From contig NZ_CP071247.1 of NCBI RefSeq assembly GCF_017301335.1, forward strand, positions 2,046,001 through 2,110,000: a stretch of DNA of 64,000 nucleotides. Reading direction: 5' to 3'. Source of the DNA: Marinobacter salinisoli (lineage in GTDB: Bacteria; Pseudomonadota; Gammaproteobacteria; Pseudomonadales; Oleiphilaceae). A program made the translations under genes and the position numbers. Shown here one piece after another: positions 49,506 to 60,488 of the stretch. How positions within the stretch are numbered: the stretch's first letter is position 1; every line of letters starts with the position of its first letter. The notes under the pieces were generated by a model. That model made no database searches, had not been told where the DNA came from, and saw nothing but the letters and a program-made list of their open reading frames with translations.

Positions 49506-50120
49506 GTGCATGAAAAACCGGCTATTCCTGTTCTGGTTATGGCAGCGGGCGCGTCCAGCCGCTACGGACGTTCCAAACTGCTGGTTCCGATGCCGGGCAA
49601 CCAGGGAACTCTTCTCGATAGGGCAATTCGCTTGGGCAGAATTTTGAGCCCGGATGTTCGGGTTGTTCACGGAGCCAGGTACCCGTTGATACGGTTCAGG
49701 TGTCGAGAACAGCCTTCCTTGTGGGTTGAATCCCCGGACTGGCGGGCCGGACTGTCCGCGTCGCTGCAGGCGGGGCTGGAAAGTGTGGGGCCTGCGGCGC
49801 AAGGCGTTTTTATATTGCTGGCGGATCAGCCACGACTCGGCGAGAGTGCGCTCCACGCCTTGGCACAAGCGGCCAGGGCTCTGCCCAGGATGCCTATTGC
49901 CGCCGATTACGATGGGCGCCCGGGGGTGCCTGCGTATCTGCCACGAGCCCTGTGGCCGGGCATCATGGCGCTAGAGGGAGATCAGGGCGCGGGCAAGTTG
50001 TTGGCAGAGGCGGGAGCGACAAAAGTGGAGATTCCCGGTGTCCACGAGGATGTGGACACCGTTGAAGATTGGCTCGTGCTTCGGGACAGGCTCAGCCAAA
50101 CAGGCCCGACAGCCAGATGA
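49506..50120 (+). CDS. MobA/MocA-like nucleotidyltransferase
   Basis: A 204-residue NTP transferase with the N-terminal [20 protein letters not shown] nucleotide-binding loop, [11 protein letters not shown] with the metal-binding Asp, and [13 protein letters not shown]. The family includes MocA (molybdenum cofactor cytidylyltransferase) and other sugar- or cofactor-nucleotidyltransferases; the 204-residue length and LADQP motif favour MocA. No molybdoenzyme gene is nearby to confirm it. The start is a GTG at 49506. Its end overlaps the next gene, on the other strand, by 29 bases. Confidence 0.8.
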   Translation: MHEKPAIPVLVMAAGASSRYGRSKLLVPMPGNQGTLLDRAIRLGRILSPDVRVVHGARYPLIRFRCREQPSLWVESPDWRAGLSASLQAGLESVGPAAQGVFILLADQPRLGESALHALAQAARALPRMPIAADYDGRPGVPAYLPRALWPGIMALEGDQGAGKLLAEAGATKVEIPGVHEDVDTVEDWLVLRDRLSQTGPTAR

Positions 50121-51198
50121 CGCCGGCGCTGAAGATGCCGAGGCTGACGGCCAGCCCGATGGTGTAGATGCGGGACGTAGCCGCCCGTTGTTGCGCGATG
50201 AACAGGTCAATCGTTCGTTGGGCAATGTCTTCCGCTGTTTCTCTGGAGATTTCGTGGGCCTGCTGTATGGCTTCGGACTGCAGGGTTTGCCAGAACTCGG
50301 TATCAATGGTTTGAACGCTGGTGATGTGATCCTTCAGTTCCGCCATGTGATCGGATGTGAAACCGGAATTTTTCTTCAGTTCGCTTTTCAGCTCTTTGAG
50401 TTCCAGGCCCACGTGCAGGTTGACCTCGGCCGCAATCTCATCGCGCAGGTTCTTGGTCCGATCCTCAAGCATCTTGGACATCGCATCCAACCGCTCGTCA
50501 AGGACCGCTTCCTGCTTGTTGCGGGTTTCGTCGAGTGCGCGTTTGAGGTGATCGAACTGTTCGTCGAAGAGGGAGCTAAGCAGTTCGTGCAGGCGGTTGT
50601 TGATATGGGTCTTCACTGCCGATCGTGAGATCTGCTCGATCAGATCGCTGGTCAGGGGCACCAGGTTGGAGGACGCGGTGTGGCCATTCAGCATGTCGGT
50701 CTCACCGGATTTTGGTGCCATATCGACGGCGGCATTGGTCGGAATGTTGAAAGGCTCTTCGTCTTCCTGATTGGCTGCCTGGACAGGGTCAGTCAGCGGC
50801 GAATCGGGCAGGGTGCCCTCGGTCACGTCTCGCGCCAGGTCGTCCAGCACCTGGTTCAGCCCCTCATTATGGGGCGGCTTGGTGAGAATGTTGTAGACAC
50901 CGAAGTTCTTCGCTTCTTCCGTGAAGCTGGACGATTTCTTGGAGGTGCACATGATGATCGGAATGCCGGCCGTTGTCGGGTCGCCCTTGATGGCCTTGGT
51001 GGCTTCCACGCCATTCATGCCGGGCATCAGGTGATCCATGAAGATCACATCGGGACGCTCGGATTTGCTCAGGTAGTCCAGTGCCTCTTCGGCCGAACCC
51101 GCCATGTTGACTTCCATGTCGCGACTCTCAAGCAGTTTGCTCAGAGCAAACCTGGCCACCTTGGAGTCGTCTACCAGCAGCGCGTTTTTGATCGCCAT
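50092..51198 (-). CDS. Membrane-tethered response regulator with long coiled coil
   Basis: A 368-residue protein. The receiver domain (1-125) has the acidic pair in [14 protein letters not shown] and phospho-acceptor Asp55 in [13 protein letters not shown] linker is followed by long helices of coiled-coil character (about 190-330), and the protein ends in one hydrophobic span (about 343-365; [19 protein letters not shown]). There is no DNA-binding or enzymatic output domain, so signalling probably works through protein contacts at the membrane. No kinase gene is adjacent. Confidence 0.85.
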   Translation of the reverse strand: MAIKNALLVDDSKVARFALSKLLESRDMEVNMAGSAEEALDYLSKSERPDVIFMDHLMPGMNGVEATKAIKGDPTTAGIPIIMCTSKKSSSFTEEAKNFGVYNILTKPPHNEGLNQVLDDLARDVTEGTLPDSPLTDPVQAANQEDEEPFNIPTNAAVDMAPKSGETDMLNGHTASSNLVPLTSDLIEQISRSAVKTHINNRLHELLSSLFDEQFDHLKRALDETRNKQEAVLDERLDAMSKMLEDRTKNLRDEIAAEVNLHVGLELKELKSELKKNSGFTSDHMAELKDHITSVQTIDTEFWQTLQSEAIQQAHEISRETAEDIAQRTIDLFIAQQRAATSRIYTIGLAVSLGIFSAGVIWLSGLFG

Positions 51199-51248
51199 GT
51201 CACTACCTCAACTGTGTACAGCAAATATAAATGTGTCGGGCTTGTGTA

Positions 51249-52628
51249 TTACCAGCCTTCCAATTTCGGGCACTGAGTGGCCCGATAGCTTTTGTCCCGA
51301 TAACAGACGCCGGGCTCGGACGTGCGGGCGGTGAAGATCTCACCGGCCGCCGTGGTCAGGCGAACCTGTCCATAGGGTTCGCCGTGGCGGAAAGTTGCCT
51401 CAATAGAGCTGCCATTTGGATTAAGCAGCAGCCCTTTGCCGTGAAACTTTCCGTCTATGTACTGGCCTTCGTATTTCTTGCCATCGGCGAACACTTCCGT
51501 GCCTGTGCCGTGGAAGGTGCCATTGGAAAACTGGCCCTCGTAGTGACGACCGTCCGGATAGGTCAGGGCGCCCTGGCCGTGGAATTCGTCGCTGCGGAAA
51601 CCACCGACGTAAAGCATGCCTTCTGCGGTGGTCAGTGAGCCCTGGCCGTTCAGGCGTCCGTCCTGCCAGTGGCCAGTCAGGATGTCGCCGCTGGCCATGG
51701 TCAGAGTGCCTTTGCCGTTGAACTGGTCGGCGGCGAACTCGCCGCTGTAGATAGAACCATCAGCGCTTCTCCAGGTGCCGTCACCGTGCCGCAGGCCGTT
51801 ATTCCACTGGCCATCGTAGCGGGTGCCGTCCGGATACCAGGCCGTGCCCTCGCCGTGGAATTTGCCATTGATGAAGTGCCCTTCGTAACGCAGCCCATCT
51901 TTGCCCTGATAGGTTCCGTCACCGGTTTTTACGCCGCCAACCCAGGTGCCTTTGCGGAAGTCCACGTTGGTGAACGCCTTGAGCCTGCCAATCAGCGTCA
52001 TTTCTTTTCCGGCTTCCAGCCTGACGGTCTGGCTCCAGTCCTGGTAGCCCGGCTTACTGATGGTTATGGCGTAGCGGCCGGGTTTCATTTCGAGGTCCAG
52101 TCGGGTCTGGCCGTAATGCTTGCCGTTGATAGTGACGTCATCACCAACCACGTTGGAGCGGAGAATCAGTTTGCCCGTGGCAGGAGGTTCGGGTTCGGGC
52201 TCTTTCCGGGTTTCCGGTGCCGGGGCGATATCTGTACCGGAATTCATTGCCATGACGGGCTCGGCGTAAGCCAGCAAGGAAGGCTCTTCCTGCATCGGGA
52301 GCAGTTCAAAGGGAGCAGGGGCCGAGAGAGCGGATGAGGTATCCCGCGTGGATTCGTCGGCGGCATCGGAACCAGAGTCGGGAGCCTGATTTACGGTTGC
52401 CGTTTGTTCCAGAGCCGGCTCGGCAAATACGGGCGCTTCGGCAAAGACGGTTGAATCCCACTGGGCTATCCGGGCTTCCTCGGTAACGGCCGCGACCGTT
52501 GCTTCCATGCTGGGCACCTGGTCGGTGATTGTCTGTTCGGTGTCTTCACGTACAGAGGCAAAGCCCGCGGTAACCAGAAGCATAAAAGCCAGTGCGTTGG
52601 CGAACAGAAGTGGTCTGACATCGACCAT
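51249..52628 (-). CDS. Membrane-anchored PEGA and MORN-repeat protein
   Basis: A 459-residue exported protein: one N-terminal span (about 7-25), a disordered acidic and proline-rich stretch to about 150, then a PEGA-like beta domain (about 150-210; LILRSNVVGDDVTINGKHYG, PGRYAITISKPGYQDW). Then come eight MORN repeats in a regular 23-residue period (YEGHFINGKFHGEG, YDGQWNNGLRHGDG and so on to about 425). A short tail holds two Cys. MORN sheets act as scaffolds and can touch lipids. The gene lies 50 bases after the membrane-tethered response regulator, read in the same direction but transcribed first. Confidence 0.85.
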   Translation of the reverse strand: MVDVRPLLFANALAFMLLVTAGFASVREDTEQTITDQVPSMEATVAAVTEEARIAQWDSTVFAEAPVFAEPALEQTATVNQAPDSGSDAADESTRDTSSALSAPAPFELLPMQEEPSLLAYAEPVMAMNSGTDIAPAPETRKEPEPEPPATGKLILRSNVVGDDVTINGKHYGQTRLDLEMKPGRYAITISKPGYQDWSQTVRLEAGKEMTLIGRLKAFTNVDFRKGTWVGGVKTGDGTYQGKDGLRYEGHFINGKFHGEGTAWYPDGTRYDGQWNNGLRHGDGTWRSADGSIYSGEFAADQFNGKGTLTMASGDILTGHWQDGRLNGQGSLTTAEGMLYVGGFRSDEFHGQGALTYPDGRHYEGQFSNGTFHGTGTEVFADGKKYEGQYIDGKFHGKGLLLNPNGSSIEATFRHGEPYGQVRLTTAAGEIFTARTSEPGVCYRDKSYRATQCPKLEGW

Positions 52629-52738
52629 GGTTCAATCCCTTTCTTGTTCTTCGATTCCTGTCTAGCTCCTCATATTACCCAGTGGATGTGGCCGTATGTA
52701 ACATAAAGTGTCTGAAGTTAACCAGATTGCTGGCCAAA

Positions 52739-53200
52739 TCACACTTTGTCCGGAAGTTGTTCATGGTTAAGTTGTTCCCATGATCTCATGTACACATCGG
52801 CTTCATATTCATAGGGTGACCGGAACGGAGTCAGCACGAAATCGAACACCAGAAAGATGAAGCCAATGGACGCCCAGGCAATGGTCAGTGTGCTGATCGT
52901 GGTTGCCTGCACTTCCGGATTCGAATTCACGAAATCCTGCAGCATGGGAATGAAGTCAGAGGCCATGACCACTGGATTGAAGCTGGAAAGGACCAGCGGA
53001 ATCCAGAACGCAATGAAAACCGGAAAGAAGCCAAATGACCACAGCAGGCGCCGGAGCAGGTACATGGCAACTTCCTTCCAGAAACGCTGTCTGATTTCCG
53101 GAACCTTGCGAACCCGTTCCAGGTATCTTCTGCGCTCTGCCCAATAGGCCGCGACTTCTGGGGCATCGACGTGTTTTACCGGTGGTGTGTATATGCTCAT
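52739..53200 (-). CDS. Small inner-membrane protein of unknown function
   Basis: A 153-residue protein with two hydrophobic segments (about 48-72 and 98-122) and charged cytoplasmic ends, including a basic, tryptophan-containing N-terminus (YWAERRRYLERVRKVPEIRQ) and an acidic C-terminus (SPYEYEADVYMRSWEQL). No family is recognised. The longer frame from 53317 has no ribosome-binding site, so ATG 53200 is used. It is divergent from the M16 protease gene. Confidence 0.75.
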   Translation of the reverse strand: MSIYTPPVKHVDAPEVAAYWAERRRYLERVRKVPEIRQRFWKEVAMYLLRRLLWSFGFFPVFIAFWIPLVLSSFNPVVMASDFIPMLQDFVNSNPEVQATTISTLTIAWASIGFIFLVFDFVLTPFRSPYEYEADVYMRSWEQLNHEQLPDKV

Positions 53201-53297
53201 GGATAGGTGCACTACCTTGTGGCGTCTGGACAATGCATGATAATCGATACTACGTGTTACCCTACAATTCTCATTTGTTAACGACAGGATAGTGTGA

Positions 53298-56222
53298 ATG
53301 GCTGCAGTGATCGACAACGCAACCCATCCGGCCTTTGAAAAGCTTCGCAGTCACCGGATCGACACTCTCAATCTGGAGGTGGAGGAGTATCGGCACCGCA
53401 AGACCGGAGCGAGGCATCTGCACCTGGCGGCGGACAATGACGAGAATGTGTTTTTCGTGGCGCTTCGCACCTTTCCGATGGACTCTACCGGGGTTGCCCA
53501 TATTCTCGAACACACCGCGCTCTGTGGCAGTGAGCGGTTTCCGGTGCGTGATCCTTTCTTCATGATGATCCGTCGTTCCCTGAATACCTTCATGAACGCA
53601 TTCACCAGTAGCGACTGGACTGCATATCCCTTTGCCAGCATGAATCGCAAGGATTTCGACAATCTGCTGTCGGTTTATCTGGATTCGGTGTTCTTTTCAA
53701 AGCTGGATCCCCTGGATTTTGCCCAGGAAGGTCACCGGCTGGAGTTCGACACGCCGGATAACCCCGACACCGACCTGGTATACCGGGGCGTGGTGTACAA
53801 CGAAATGAAAGGAGCGATGAGTTCGCCGACCTCGCAGCTGTGGCAGCGCCTTAGCAGTCACCTTTTCCAGACCACCACCTACCACTACAACAGCGGTGGT
53901 GAACCCGATCACATTGTCGATCTCAGTTACGACGAGCTGATGGCGTTTTACCGTCGCCACTACCACCCGAGTAACGCGATTTTTGCCACCTACGGCAACA
54001 TTCCGGCCCAAGAGCATCACGAGCGTTTTGAAGAGCTCGCACTCAAGCGGTTTGATCATCTGGACATCGATCTTCCGGTGCATGATGAGAAGCGCATCTT
54101 TGCTCCCGTTCGCGTCGAAGAGGCCTATGCGATTAACGAAGGTGAGGGTTCCGAGCGCAAAACTCACATCGTGATGGGCTGGTTGCTGGGTCAGAGCTTC
54201 GATCTTCAGTCCAATCTTGAGGCCCAATTGCTCTCAGCCATTCTTCTGGAAAACAGTGCGTCGCCTTTGATGCATGCGCTGGAAACTACCGACCTGGGGC
54301 ATGCGCCGTCTCCCATGTGCGGGCTGGAAGATTCCAACCGCGAGATGACGTTTGTGTGCGGCATCGAGGGCAGTGAGCCGGAGAAACAGCAAGAACTTGA
54401 AGCGTTGATCGAATCGACGCTGGCCAAGGTTGCCGAGGAAGGTGTGAGCGAGGAACGTCTGGAAGCGATTCTGCACCAGCTCGAGCTGCATCAGCGCGAG
54501 ATCGCGGGCGACCATTTCCCCTATGGCCTTCAGCTGATCATGAGCGCCATCTCACCCATGGTTCATGGTGGCGATCCGGTAGAACTGCTGGATCTCGAAC
54601 CGGTGCTGGCCAAGCTGCGGGAGAAAATTCGTGATCCGCAGTTTGTGCCTGACCTGATTCGCCGCAACCTTCTCGACAATCCGCATCGGGTGACTTTAAC
54701 TCTGCGCCCCGATGAGCAGCTTGAAGCTCGCCGGCAGGAAGCGATTCATCAGGCGCTGGCCAAGAAGAAGGCCAGCCTGACCGCAGAGGAGGTTCAGCAC
54801 CTCGTTGAGCGGGCGGCGGCGCTGGAAGAGCGCCAGATGCGCAAGGACGACGATTCCATTCTGCCCAAGGTGGACCTGTCCGACGTGCCGCTGCAAATGC
54901 CGGAGCCGGAGTGCCGGTTTGATGGTGATTTGTCTGCCGCGATTTACGCCCGGGGCACCAACGGCCTGATTTACGAGCAGATTGTGGTGCCGGTACCGGA
55001 ACTGACCGAAGAAGAGTTGCTTCTGCTGCCGTATTACACCGCCCTTATTTCCGAGGTCGGTTGCGGTGATCTGGATTACCTGCAGATGCAGGATCGGATT
55101 TCCGCCGAATCCGGCGGAATTGGCGCCTCTTTTAGTGCAAAGGGGCGCATCGACGACGTACAGGATGTGTCTGGCTATATCGTGTTCAACGGCAAGGCTC
55201 TGGCGCGCAACCGCTCTGCCTTGACCCGCCTGCTCAGGGACGTATTCACCGGAGCCCGGTTTGATGAGAAAGAGCGGGTGCGGGAAATCATCGCACAGAT
55301 TCGTGCTCGTCGAGAACAGGCGGTCACCGGCAGTGGTCACGCCCTGGCGATGGGGGCGGCCTCTCAGGGCATGAGCGTGGGTGGCTGGCTGTCGTTCCGG
55401 CTCGGCGGCCTGGCCGGTATTCGGGGTACCAAAGAGTTGGACAGCTCCCTGAAGGACCCCAAGGCGTTGACGGCGTTGTGTGACAAGCTGGCCAATCTTC
55501 ACACCAAGGTGAGTGAGCAGGCACGGCAGTTCCTGGTGATTGGCGAAGAAGAGCAGCTGCCGGCTATGGTGGATGACCTGAAATCCTGCTGGAAGGACGT
55601 GGGCAGTGCCGGATCCTCAAGCTGGGTCATGGCTCCGGTGGATTACACCGCCCGTGAAGCCTGGCTGACCTCAACCCAGGTGAACTTCTGCGCCAAGGCC
55701 TACAAGACGGTATCGGTGGATCACCCGGATGCGGCCGCCCTGACGGTCCTTGGCGGCTTCCTGCGCAACGGTTACCTGCATCGGGCCATCCGTGAAAAAG
55801 GCGGCGCCTACGGTGGCGGTGCCGGGCAGGACAGCGTGAATGGCGCGTTCCGCTTCTTCTCCTATCGAGACCCCCGTCTGGCGGAAACCCTGGACGACTT
55901 CGATAAGGCGCTGGAGTGGCTGCATACCGCAGAGCATGGCGATCAGGAACTGGAGGAGTCCATCCTCGGTGTGATTGGTCAGTTGGATAAGCCCCGTTCA
56001 CCGGCCGGCGCTGCCCGCCATGCCTTCCACAACAAGCTCTTTGGCCGCAGTCCGGAACAGCGCGCCCGCTTCCGGGAGCGCGTGTTGGCTACCACGCTAG
56101 AAGATCTCAAGCGCGTGGCCAGTACCTGGCTGGTGCCGGAGAAGGCCAGCGTGGCCGTGGTCACCAGTCCGGACAACCGTAAGGTAGTTGGGGACCTGGG
56201 CTTGGCCATCGAAGAAATGTAG
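53298..56222 (+). CDS. M16C (PreP-like) insulinase-family metallopeptidase
   Basis: A 974-residue zinc protease with the inverted motif HILEH (His68, Glu71, His72) and a further ligand Glu169 in VVYNEMKGA. The order of domains (two M16 halves joined by a long linker with LDLEPVLAKLREK) and GSERFPVRDPFF identify the presequence-protease group, which closes around and degrades small unfolded peptides. No signal peptide is visible, so it is cytosolic. A TTCG-loop terminator follows at once. Confidence 0.93.
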   Translation: MAAVIDNATHPAFEKLRSHRIDTLNLEVEEYRHRKTGARHLHLAADNDENVFFVALRTFPMDSTGVAHILEHTALCGSERFPVRDPFFMMIRRSLNTFMNAFTSSDWTAYPFASMNRKDFDNLLSVYLDSVFFSKLDPLDFAQEGHRLEFDTPDNPDTDLVYRGVVYNEMKGAMSSPTSQLWQRLSSHLFQTTTYHYNSGGEPDHIVDLSYDELMAFYRRHYHPSNAIFATYGNIPAQEHHERFEELALKRFDHLDIDLPVHDEKRIFAPVRVEEAYAINEGEGSERKTHIVMGWLLGQSFDLQSNLEAQLLSAILLENSASPLMHALETTDLGHAPSPMCGLEDSNREMTFVCGIEGSEPEKQQELEALIESTLAKVAEEGVSEERLEAILHQLELHQREIAGDHFPYGLQLIMSAISPMVHGGDPVELLDLEPVLAKLREKIRDPQFVPDLIRRNLLDNPHRVTLTLRPDEQLEARRQEAIHQALAKKKASLTAEEVQHLVERAAALEERQMRKDDDSILPKVDLSDVPLQMPEPECRFDGDLSAAIYARGTNGLIYEQIVVPVPELTEEELLLLPYYTALISEVGCGDLDYLQMQDRISAESGGIGASFSAKGRIDDVQDVSGYIVFNGKALARNRSALTRLLRDVFTGARFDEKERVREIIAQIRARREQAVTGSGHALAMGAASQGMSVGGWLSFRLGGLAGIRGTKELDSSLKDPKALTALCDKLANLHTKVSEQARQFLVIGEEEQLPAMVDDLKSCWKDVGSAGSSSWVMAPVDYTAREAWLTSTQVNFCAKAYKTVSVDHPDAAALTVLGGFLRNGYLHRAIREKGGAYGGGAGQDSVNGAFRFFSYRDPRLAETLDDFDKALEWLHTAEHGDQELEESILGVIGQLDKPRSPAGAARHAFHNKLFGRSPEQRARFRERVLATTLEDLKRVASTWLVPEKASVAVVTSPDNRKVVGDLGLAIEEM

Positions 56223-56237
56223 GCATTGATGAAAACA

Positions 56238-56267
56238 AAAAACGGAGGGCTTCGGCCCTCCGTTTTT
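56238..56267. terminator. Bidirectional intrinsic terminator
   Basis: A perfect 13-base stem AAAAACGGAGGGC with GCCCTCCGTTTTT closed by a TTCG loop, between the convergent protease and ppsR genes. Confidence 0.95.
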
Positions 56268-56283
56268 GTATCTGCAGATCGGC

Positions 56284-57099
56284 TTAGCGATTTCGCTTCA
56301 GCCCGGTAGCCAACATGATGCGGGTGGAAATCTCCTCGACCGAATAAGCCGTGGTGTTCAAGAAGGGGATGCGCTCGCGCCGGTACATCAGTTCAATTTC
56401 TTCGATTTCGTGCATGCACTGTTTCATCGAGGAGTAACGGGAATTGGGTCGCCGTTCGTTTCGGATCGTAGCCAGGCGCTCTGGTTCGATGGTGAGCCCA
56501 AAGATTTTTTCCTTGTGCGGTTTCAATGCCTTGGGCAGCTTCTGGTCTTCCAGGTCTTCTTCTGTGATGGGGTAGTTGGCCGCCTTGATACCGTACTGTA
56601 ACGCCAGGTAGAGGCAGGTCGGTGTTTTCCCGCTGCGTGATGCGCCCACGAGAATCAGGTCAGCCTCATCGTACTGGCGGGTGCGCGCGCCATCGTCGTT
56701 GTCGAGAGCGAAATTGACCGCATCGATACGGCGCTCGTAGCTGCCGGTATGATTGATCGAGTGGGACTTGCCGACGGTGTAAGACGAGGATGAGTTCAGC
56801 TCCTGCTCCATGGGGCTCAGGAAGGTTCCGAAGATATCCACCATGAAGCCGTCGGCAGTGGAGATGATGTCGCGGATGTCGCTGTTCACAATGGTGTCGA
56901 ATACCAGTGGCCGGGCGCCATCCACCTCAGCGGCTTTGTTGATTCGTTTGACCATGTCCCGGGCCTTATCTTCATCCGCGATGTAAGGCACGGTGACACG
57001 CTCGAATTCGATTTTTTCAAACTGAGCCAACAAACTATGTCCGAGTGCCTCGGCGGTCAGACCGGTGCCGTCGGATATGAAAAAAGCGGTACGTTTCAT
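56284..57099 (-). CDS. ppsR: Phosphoenolpyruvate synthase regulatory protein
   Basis: A 271-residue DUF299 enzyme that inactivates PEP synthase by ADP-dependent phosphorylation and reactivates it by phosphate-dependent removal. The P-loop is GASRSGKT at 152-159, after [15 protein letters not shown] at the N-terminus. The gene is divergent from its target, ppsA, across 166 bases, the standard arrangement in gammaproteobacteria. Confidence 0.97.
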   Translation of the reverse strand: MKRTAFFISDGTGLTAEALGHSLLAQFEKIEFERVTVPYIADEDKARDMVKRINKAAEVDGARPLVFDTIVNSDIRDIISTADGFMVDIFGTFLSPMEQELNSSSSYTVGKSHSINHTGSYERRIDAVNFALDNDDGARTRQYDEADLILVGASRSGKTPTCLYLALQYGIKAANYPITEEDLEDQKLPKALKPHKEKIFGLTIEPERLATIRNERRPNSRYSSMKQCMHEIEEIELMYRRERIPFLNTTAYSVEEISTRIMLATGLKRNR

Positions 57100-57265
57100 G
57101 GGGTAATATCCCGTTCCCGATTTGACAGGTTCCCTAGGTAATCAGCGCAGGTTACAGTATCATACACGCCAACTTAGAGGCTCCGCAGTGGATTTCACCC
57201 GTTTTTTTGCTGGTTACCGCTGGCCCGGTTTATTCTTCGCTTCACAGACTTAAGGGAGATGCGCT

Positions 57266-59638
57266 TTGGAAGATTACATCATCTGGTTTGATCACCTGGG
57301 AATGTCCGACGTAGACCGGGTTGGTGGCAAGAATGCTTCTCTCGGTGAAATGATCAGTAATCTCGCCAACGCAGGTGTTACGGTCCCGGGAGGTTTCGCC
57401 ACAACAGCCTACGCCTACCGCGAATTTCTGGCCACCGACGGGCTGAAGGACAAAATCGACAGTGCCCTGGATGCGCTCGACGTCGATGACGTTAACGAGC
57501 TGGCCCGGGTCGGGGCCCAGATCCGGCAGTGGGTGATTGACACCGATTTCCCCGAGCCACTGGAGCAAGCCCTGAAAGAGTCTTACGCCATGCTTCAGGC
57601 CGGTAACGAGAACATGGCCGTTGCCGTGCGCTCATCTGCGACGGCGGAAGATCTCCCCGATGCGTCATTTGCCGGACAGCAGGAAACCTTCCTGAACGTG
57701 GTTGGCCTGGAGCAGGTCCGGACCTCCGTAAAGGAAGTGTTTGCATCCTTGTTCAACGATCGCGCCATTTCCTATCGTGTACACCACGGTTTTGATCACA
57801 AGCTGGTGGCGCTGTCCGCCGGCATTCAGAAAATGGTTCGTAGCGAGACCGCTGCCAGTGGCGTGATGTTCACGTTGGATACCGAATCCGGTTTCCGGGA
57901 CGTGGTTTTCGTTACCGCGTCCTATGGATTGGGTGAAACGGTGGTGCAGGGTGCGGTGAATCCGGACGAGTTCTACGTTCACAAGCCGACTCTGCAAGCC
58001 GGTCGGCCGTCCGTGTTGCGCCGCAATCTGGGCAGCAAAGCCATCAAGATGGTTTACCATACCGATCCCAATGCCGGTGAGTTTGTTGAAACTGTCAAAG
58101 TCGAGCAGGAAGACCGTAACCGTTTCAGCATCAATGATGCCGAGGTTGAAGAACTGGCCAAGCAGGCCATGATCATCGAACAGCATTACCAGCGTCCGAT
58201 GGACATTGAGTGGGCGAAAGACGGTGACGACGGCAAGATCTACATCGTTCAGGCCCGACCGGAAACCGTCAAGAGCCGGGCCTCGGCCAACGTTATGGAG
58301 CGCTACCTGCTGAAAGAGACTGGCAAGGTGCTCGTGGAAGGGCGGAGTATTGGCCACAAGATTGGCAGCGGGCCGGTCAAAATTATTACCAGCATTAACG
58401 AAATGGATCGGGTACAGCCCGGGGATGTGCTGGTCACCGACATGACTGACCCGGATTGGGAACCCGTCATGAAAAGGGCGTCGGCCATTGTGACCGACCG
58501 TGGCGGGCGTACTTGTCACGCGGCCATTATCGCCCGTGAGTTGGGTATTCCCGCTGTGGTTGGATGCGGCGATGCGACCGAGATCCTGAAAGATGGTCAA
58601 GACGTCACGGTATCCTGTGCCGAAGGCGACACCGGAATGATCTATGAGGGCGCTCTGGACTTTGAGCTGCGGGAAAATACTGTCGACTCCATGCCCAACA
58701 TTCCGTTCAAAATCATGATGAACGTGGGCAACCCGGACCGGGCGTTCGATTTTCAGGCTCTGCCGAATGAAGGTGTGGGTCTTGCCCGCCTGGAATTCAT
58801 CATTAATCGAATGATCGGCGTGCATCCCAAGGCGTTGCTGAACTTCGACAGTCTGCCGAGGGATGTCAAGCAGACGGTAGAAAAGCGAATTTCCGGATAC
58901 AGCTCTCCGGTTGATTTCTATGTCGACAAGCTCGTCGAGGGCATTTCCACATTGGCTGCGGCGTTCGCCCCGAAAAAAGTCATCGTGCGCCTGTCCGACT
59001 TTAAATCCAATGAATATGCGAATCTGATTGGCGGCACCCTGTACGAGCCGGATGAAGAAAACCCCATGCTCGGTTTCCGCGGGGCTTCCCGCTACATCTC
59101 CGATACCTTCCGCGATTGCTTCGAGCTTGAGTGCCGTGCACTGAAGAAGGTACGTGACGAGATGGGCCTGACCAACGTTGAGGTGATGGTTCCGTTTGTA
59201 CGCACCGTGGGTGAGGCTGAGCAGGTCGTGAACCTGCTGGCTGAAAACGGTTTGAAGCGCGGAGACAACGGCCTCCGTGTGATTATGATGTGCGAACTTC
59301 CGGCGAACGCCTTGCTGGCAGATCAGTTCCTGGAGCACTTTGACGGCTTCTCCATTGGCTCTAACGATTTGACTCAGCTGACTCTGGGGCTGGACCGCGA
59401 CTCTGGAATCATCGCGCACCTGTTTGACGAGCGGAACGACGCCGTTAAAGCGCTGCTGTCCAATGCCATTCAGGCGTGCAAGAAGGCCGGGAAATACATC
59501 GGCATTTGCGGACAGGGGCCTTCAGATCATCCGGATCTGGCCAAGTGGCTGATGGATCAGGGTATCGATACCGTGTCGCTGAATCCGGACTCCGTGCTGG
59601 ATACCTGGTTCTTCCTCGCGGACGAAAAAATCGACTGA
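57266..59638 (+). CDS. ppsA: Phosphoenolpyruvate synthase
   Basis: A 790-residue enzyme that makes PEP from pyruvate, ATP and water for gluconeogenesis. The N-terminal ATP-binding domain opens with [12 protein letters not shown], the phosphohistidine is His418 in [17 protein letters not shown], and the C-terminal PEP-utilising domain has [11 protein letters not shown]. The start is a TTG at 57266 with the strong site TAAGGGAG seven bases upstream; the next in-frame ATG would remove conserved residues. It is regulated by the divergently encoded PpsR. Confidence 0.97.
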   Translation: MEDYIIWFDHLGMSDVDRVGGKNASLGEMISNLANAGVTVPGGFATTAYAYREFLATDGLKDKIDSALDALDVDDVNELARVGAQIRQWVIDTDFPEPLEQALKESYAMLQAGNENMAVAVRSSATAEDLPDASFAGQQETFLNVVGLEQVRTSVKEVFASLFNDRAISYRVHHGFDHKLVALSAGIQKMVRSETAASGVMFTLDTESGFRDVVFVTASYGLGETVVQGAVNPDEFYVHKPTLQAGRPSVLRRNLGSKAIKMVYHTDPNAGEFVETVKVEQEDRNRFSINDAEVEELAKQAMIIEQHYQRPMDIEWAKDGDDGKIYIVQARPETVKSRASANVMERYLLKETGKVLVEGRSIGHKIGSGPVKIITSINEMDRVQPGDVLVTDMTDPDWEPVMKRASAIVTDRGGRTCHAAIIARELGIPAVVGCGDATEILKDGQDVTVSCAEGDTGMIYEGALDFELRENTVDSMPNIPFKIMMNVGNPDRAFDFQALPNEGVGLARLEFIINRMIGVHPKALLNFDSLPRDVKQTVEKRISGYSSPVDFYVDKLVEGISTLAAAFAPKKVIVRLSDFKSNEYANLIGGTLYEPDEENPMLGFRGASRYISDTFRDCFELECRALKKVRDEMGLTNVEVMVPFVRTVGEAEQVVNLLAENGLKRGDNGLRVIMMCELPANALLADQFLEHFDGFSIGSNDLTQLTLGLDRDSGIIAHLFDERNDAVKALLSNAIQACKKAGKYIGICGQGPSDHPDLAKWLMDQGIDTVSLNPDSVLDTWFFLADEKID

Positions 59639-59666
59639 GTCTGTATCAAGAAAAGGAGAGCAAGAC

Positions 59667-60146
59667 GTGGCAGACATTATTACTCCGGACCTGTGTGATG
59701 AGTTTCCCGAGGTCAAGGTCGTAGAGCCCGGCTTCATCAACTACGGTGGTAACCGTGCCTTTGGCGGTGAGATCGTCACCGTGAAGTGCTATGAGGATAA
59801 TTCGGTCGTCAAGGAGCAGGTAGGCCTGCCCGGAAACGGCCGCGTGATGGTGGTGGATGGTGGCGCTTCCAAGCGCCATGCCCTGCTGGGCGATATGCTG
59901 GCAGAGAAAGCCGCGAACAACGGCTGGGCAGGCATTATCATCTACGGCTGTATCCGAGACGTGGACGAGATTCGCAAGACGCCCCTGGGCGTTCAGGCGT
60001 TGGGTACTCAGCCAAGAAAGAGCGAAAAGCGGGGGTTGGGGGACTTGAATGTAACCCTGACTTTTGGAGGTGTTACCTTCGAGCCGGGTCAGTACGTCTA
60101 CGCGGACAACAATGGGATTATTGTGTCCGAGAAGCCTCTGGTGTGA
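59667..60146 (+). CDS. rraA: Regulator of RNase E activity RraA
   Basis: A 159-residue trimeric protein of the RraA fold, recognised by [20 protein letters not shown] and [15 protein letters not shown]. It binds the C-terminal scaffold of RNase E and limits RNA decay. Interestingly, rne lies at the other end of the same region (63122 onwards). It starts 28 bases after ppsA with GGAG upstream, so the two may share a transcript. Confidence 0.95.
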   Translation: MADIITPDLCDEFPEVKVVEPGFINYGGNRAFGGEIVTVKCYEDNSVVKEQVGLPGNGRVMVVDGGASKRHALLGDMLAEKAANNGWAGIIIYGCIRDVDEIRKTPLGVQALGTQPRKSEKRGLGDLNVTLTFGGVTFEPGQYVYADNNGIIVSEKPLV

Positions 60147-60153
60147 ACCATAA

Positions 60154-60183
60154 ACCCGAAGCGGCTGACCACCCGCTTCGGGT
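60154..60183. terminator. Hairpin between rraA and the PilZ gene
   Basis: An 11-base perfect stem, ACCCGAAGCGG with CCGCTTCGGGT, loop of eight bases, between two convergent genes. There is no clear T run on either side, so it may terminate weakly. Confidence 0.65.
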
Positions 60184-60196
60184 CGCTAATTCTTGA

Positions 60197-60484
60197 TTAG
60201 CTTACTTCCTGAATGGTCAGCCCCAACATGTAGCCTTGATCGCTTTGCTCACACCAAAGCACTTCACAGACAGTTTCCAGCGCCGGGATTGTGTCGCCAT
60301 TCGAGCGCAGGACTGTCGTCAGTTCCTCTCCGACTTTTACCTCGCGTTCTACCTGAGCCTTCATCCCTGCGGCGCTCAGGTCCCGGCAGACCCCGGTGAA
60401 GCGGTTGCCGTACGCATCGGAAATCTCGATCTCAGAGTTCACCTGCATGCGGTGAAAGTCCCGTTTCTCCGAGTAGTCCTTCAT
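60197..60484 (-). CDS. PilZ domain protein (cyclic-di-GMP receptor)
   Basis: A 95-residue single-domain protein. The c-di-GMP-binding pattern is present: KRDFHR (RxxxR) near residue 7 and DLSAAGM (D-x-S-x-x-G) near residue 36, with the final VLWCEQSDQGYMLGL strand. It should bind cyclic-di-GMP and adjust motility or surface behaviour. It begins at 60484, four bases from the stop of the SH3 gene, so they are translated together. Confidence 0.9.
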   Translation of the reverse strand: MKDYSEKRDFHRMQVNSEIEISDAYGNRFTGVCRDLSAAGMKAQVEREVKVGEELTTVLRSNGDTIPALETVCEVLWCEQSDQGYMLGLTIQEVS

Positions 60485-60488
60485 GCGG

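Noticed and set aside
57665..59419. Open frame of 584 codons on the minus strand opposite ppsA
   Set aside because: It lies wholly inside the well-supported ppsA gene, has no family character or ribosome-binding site, and is the usual product of antisense codon structure in a GC-rich gene.
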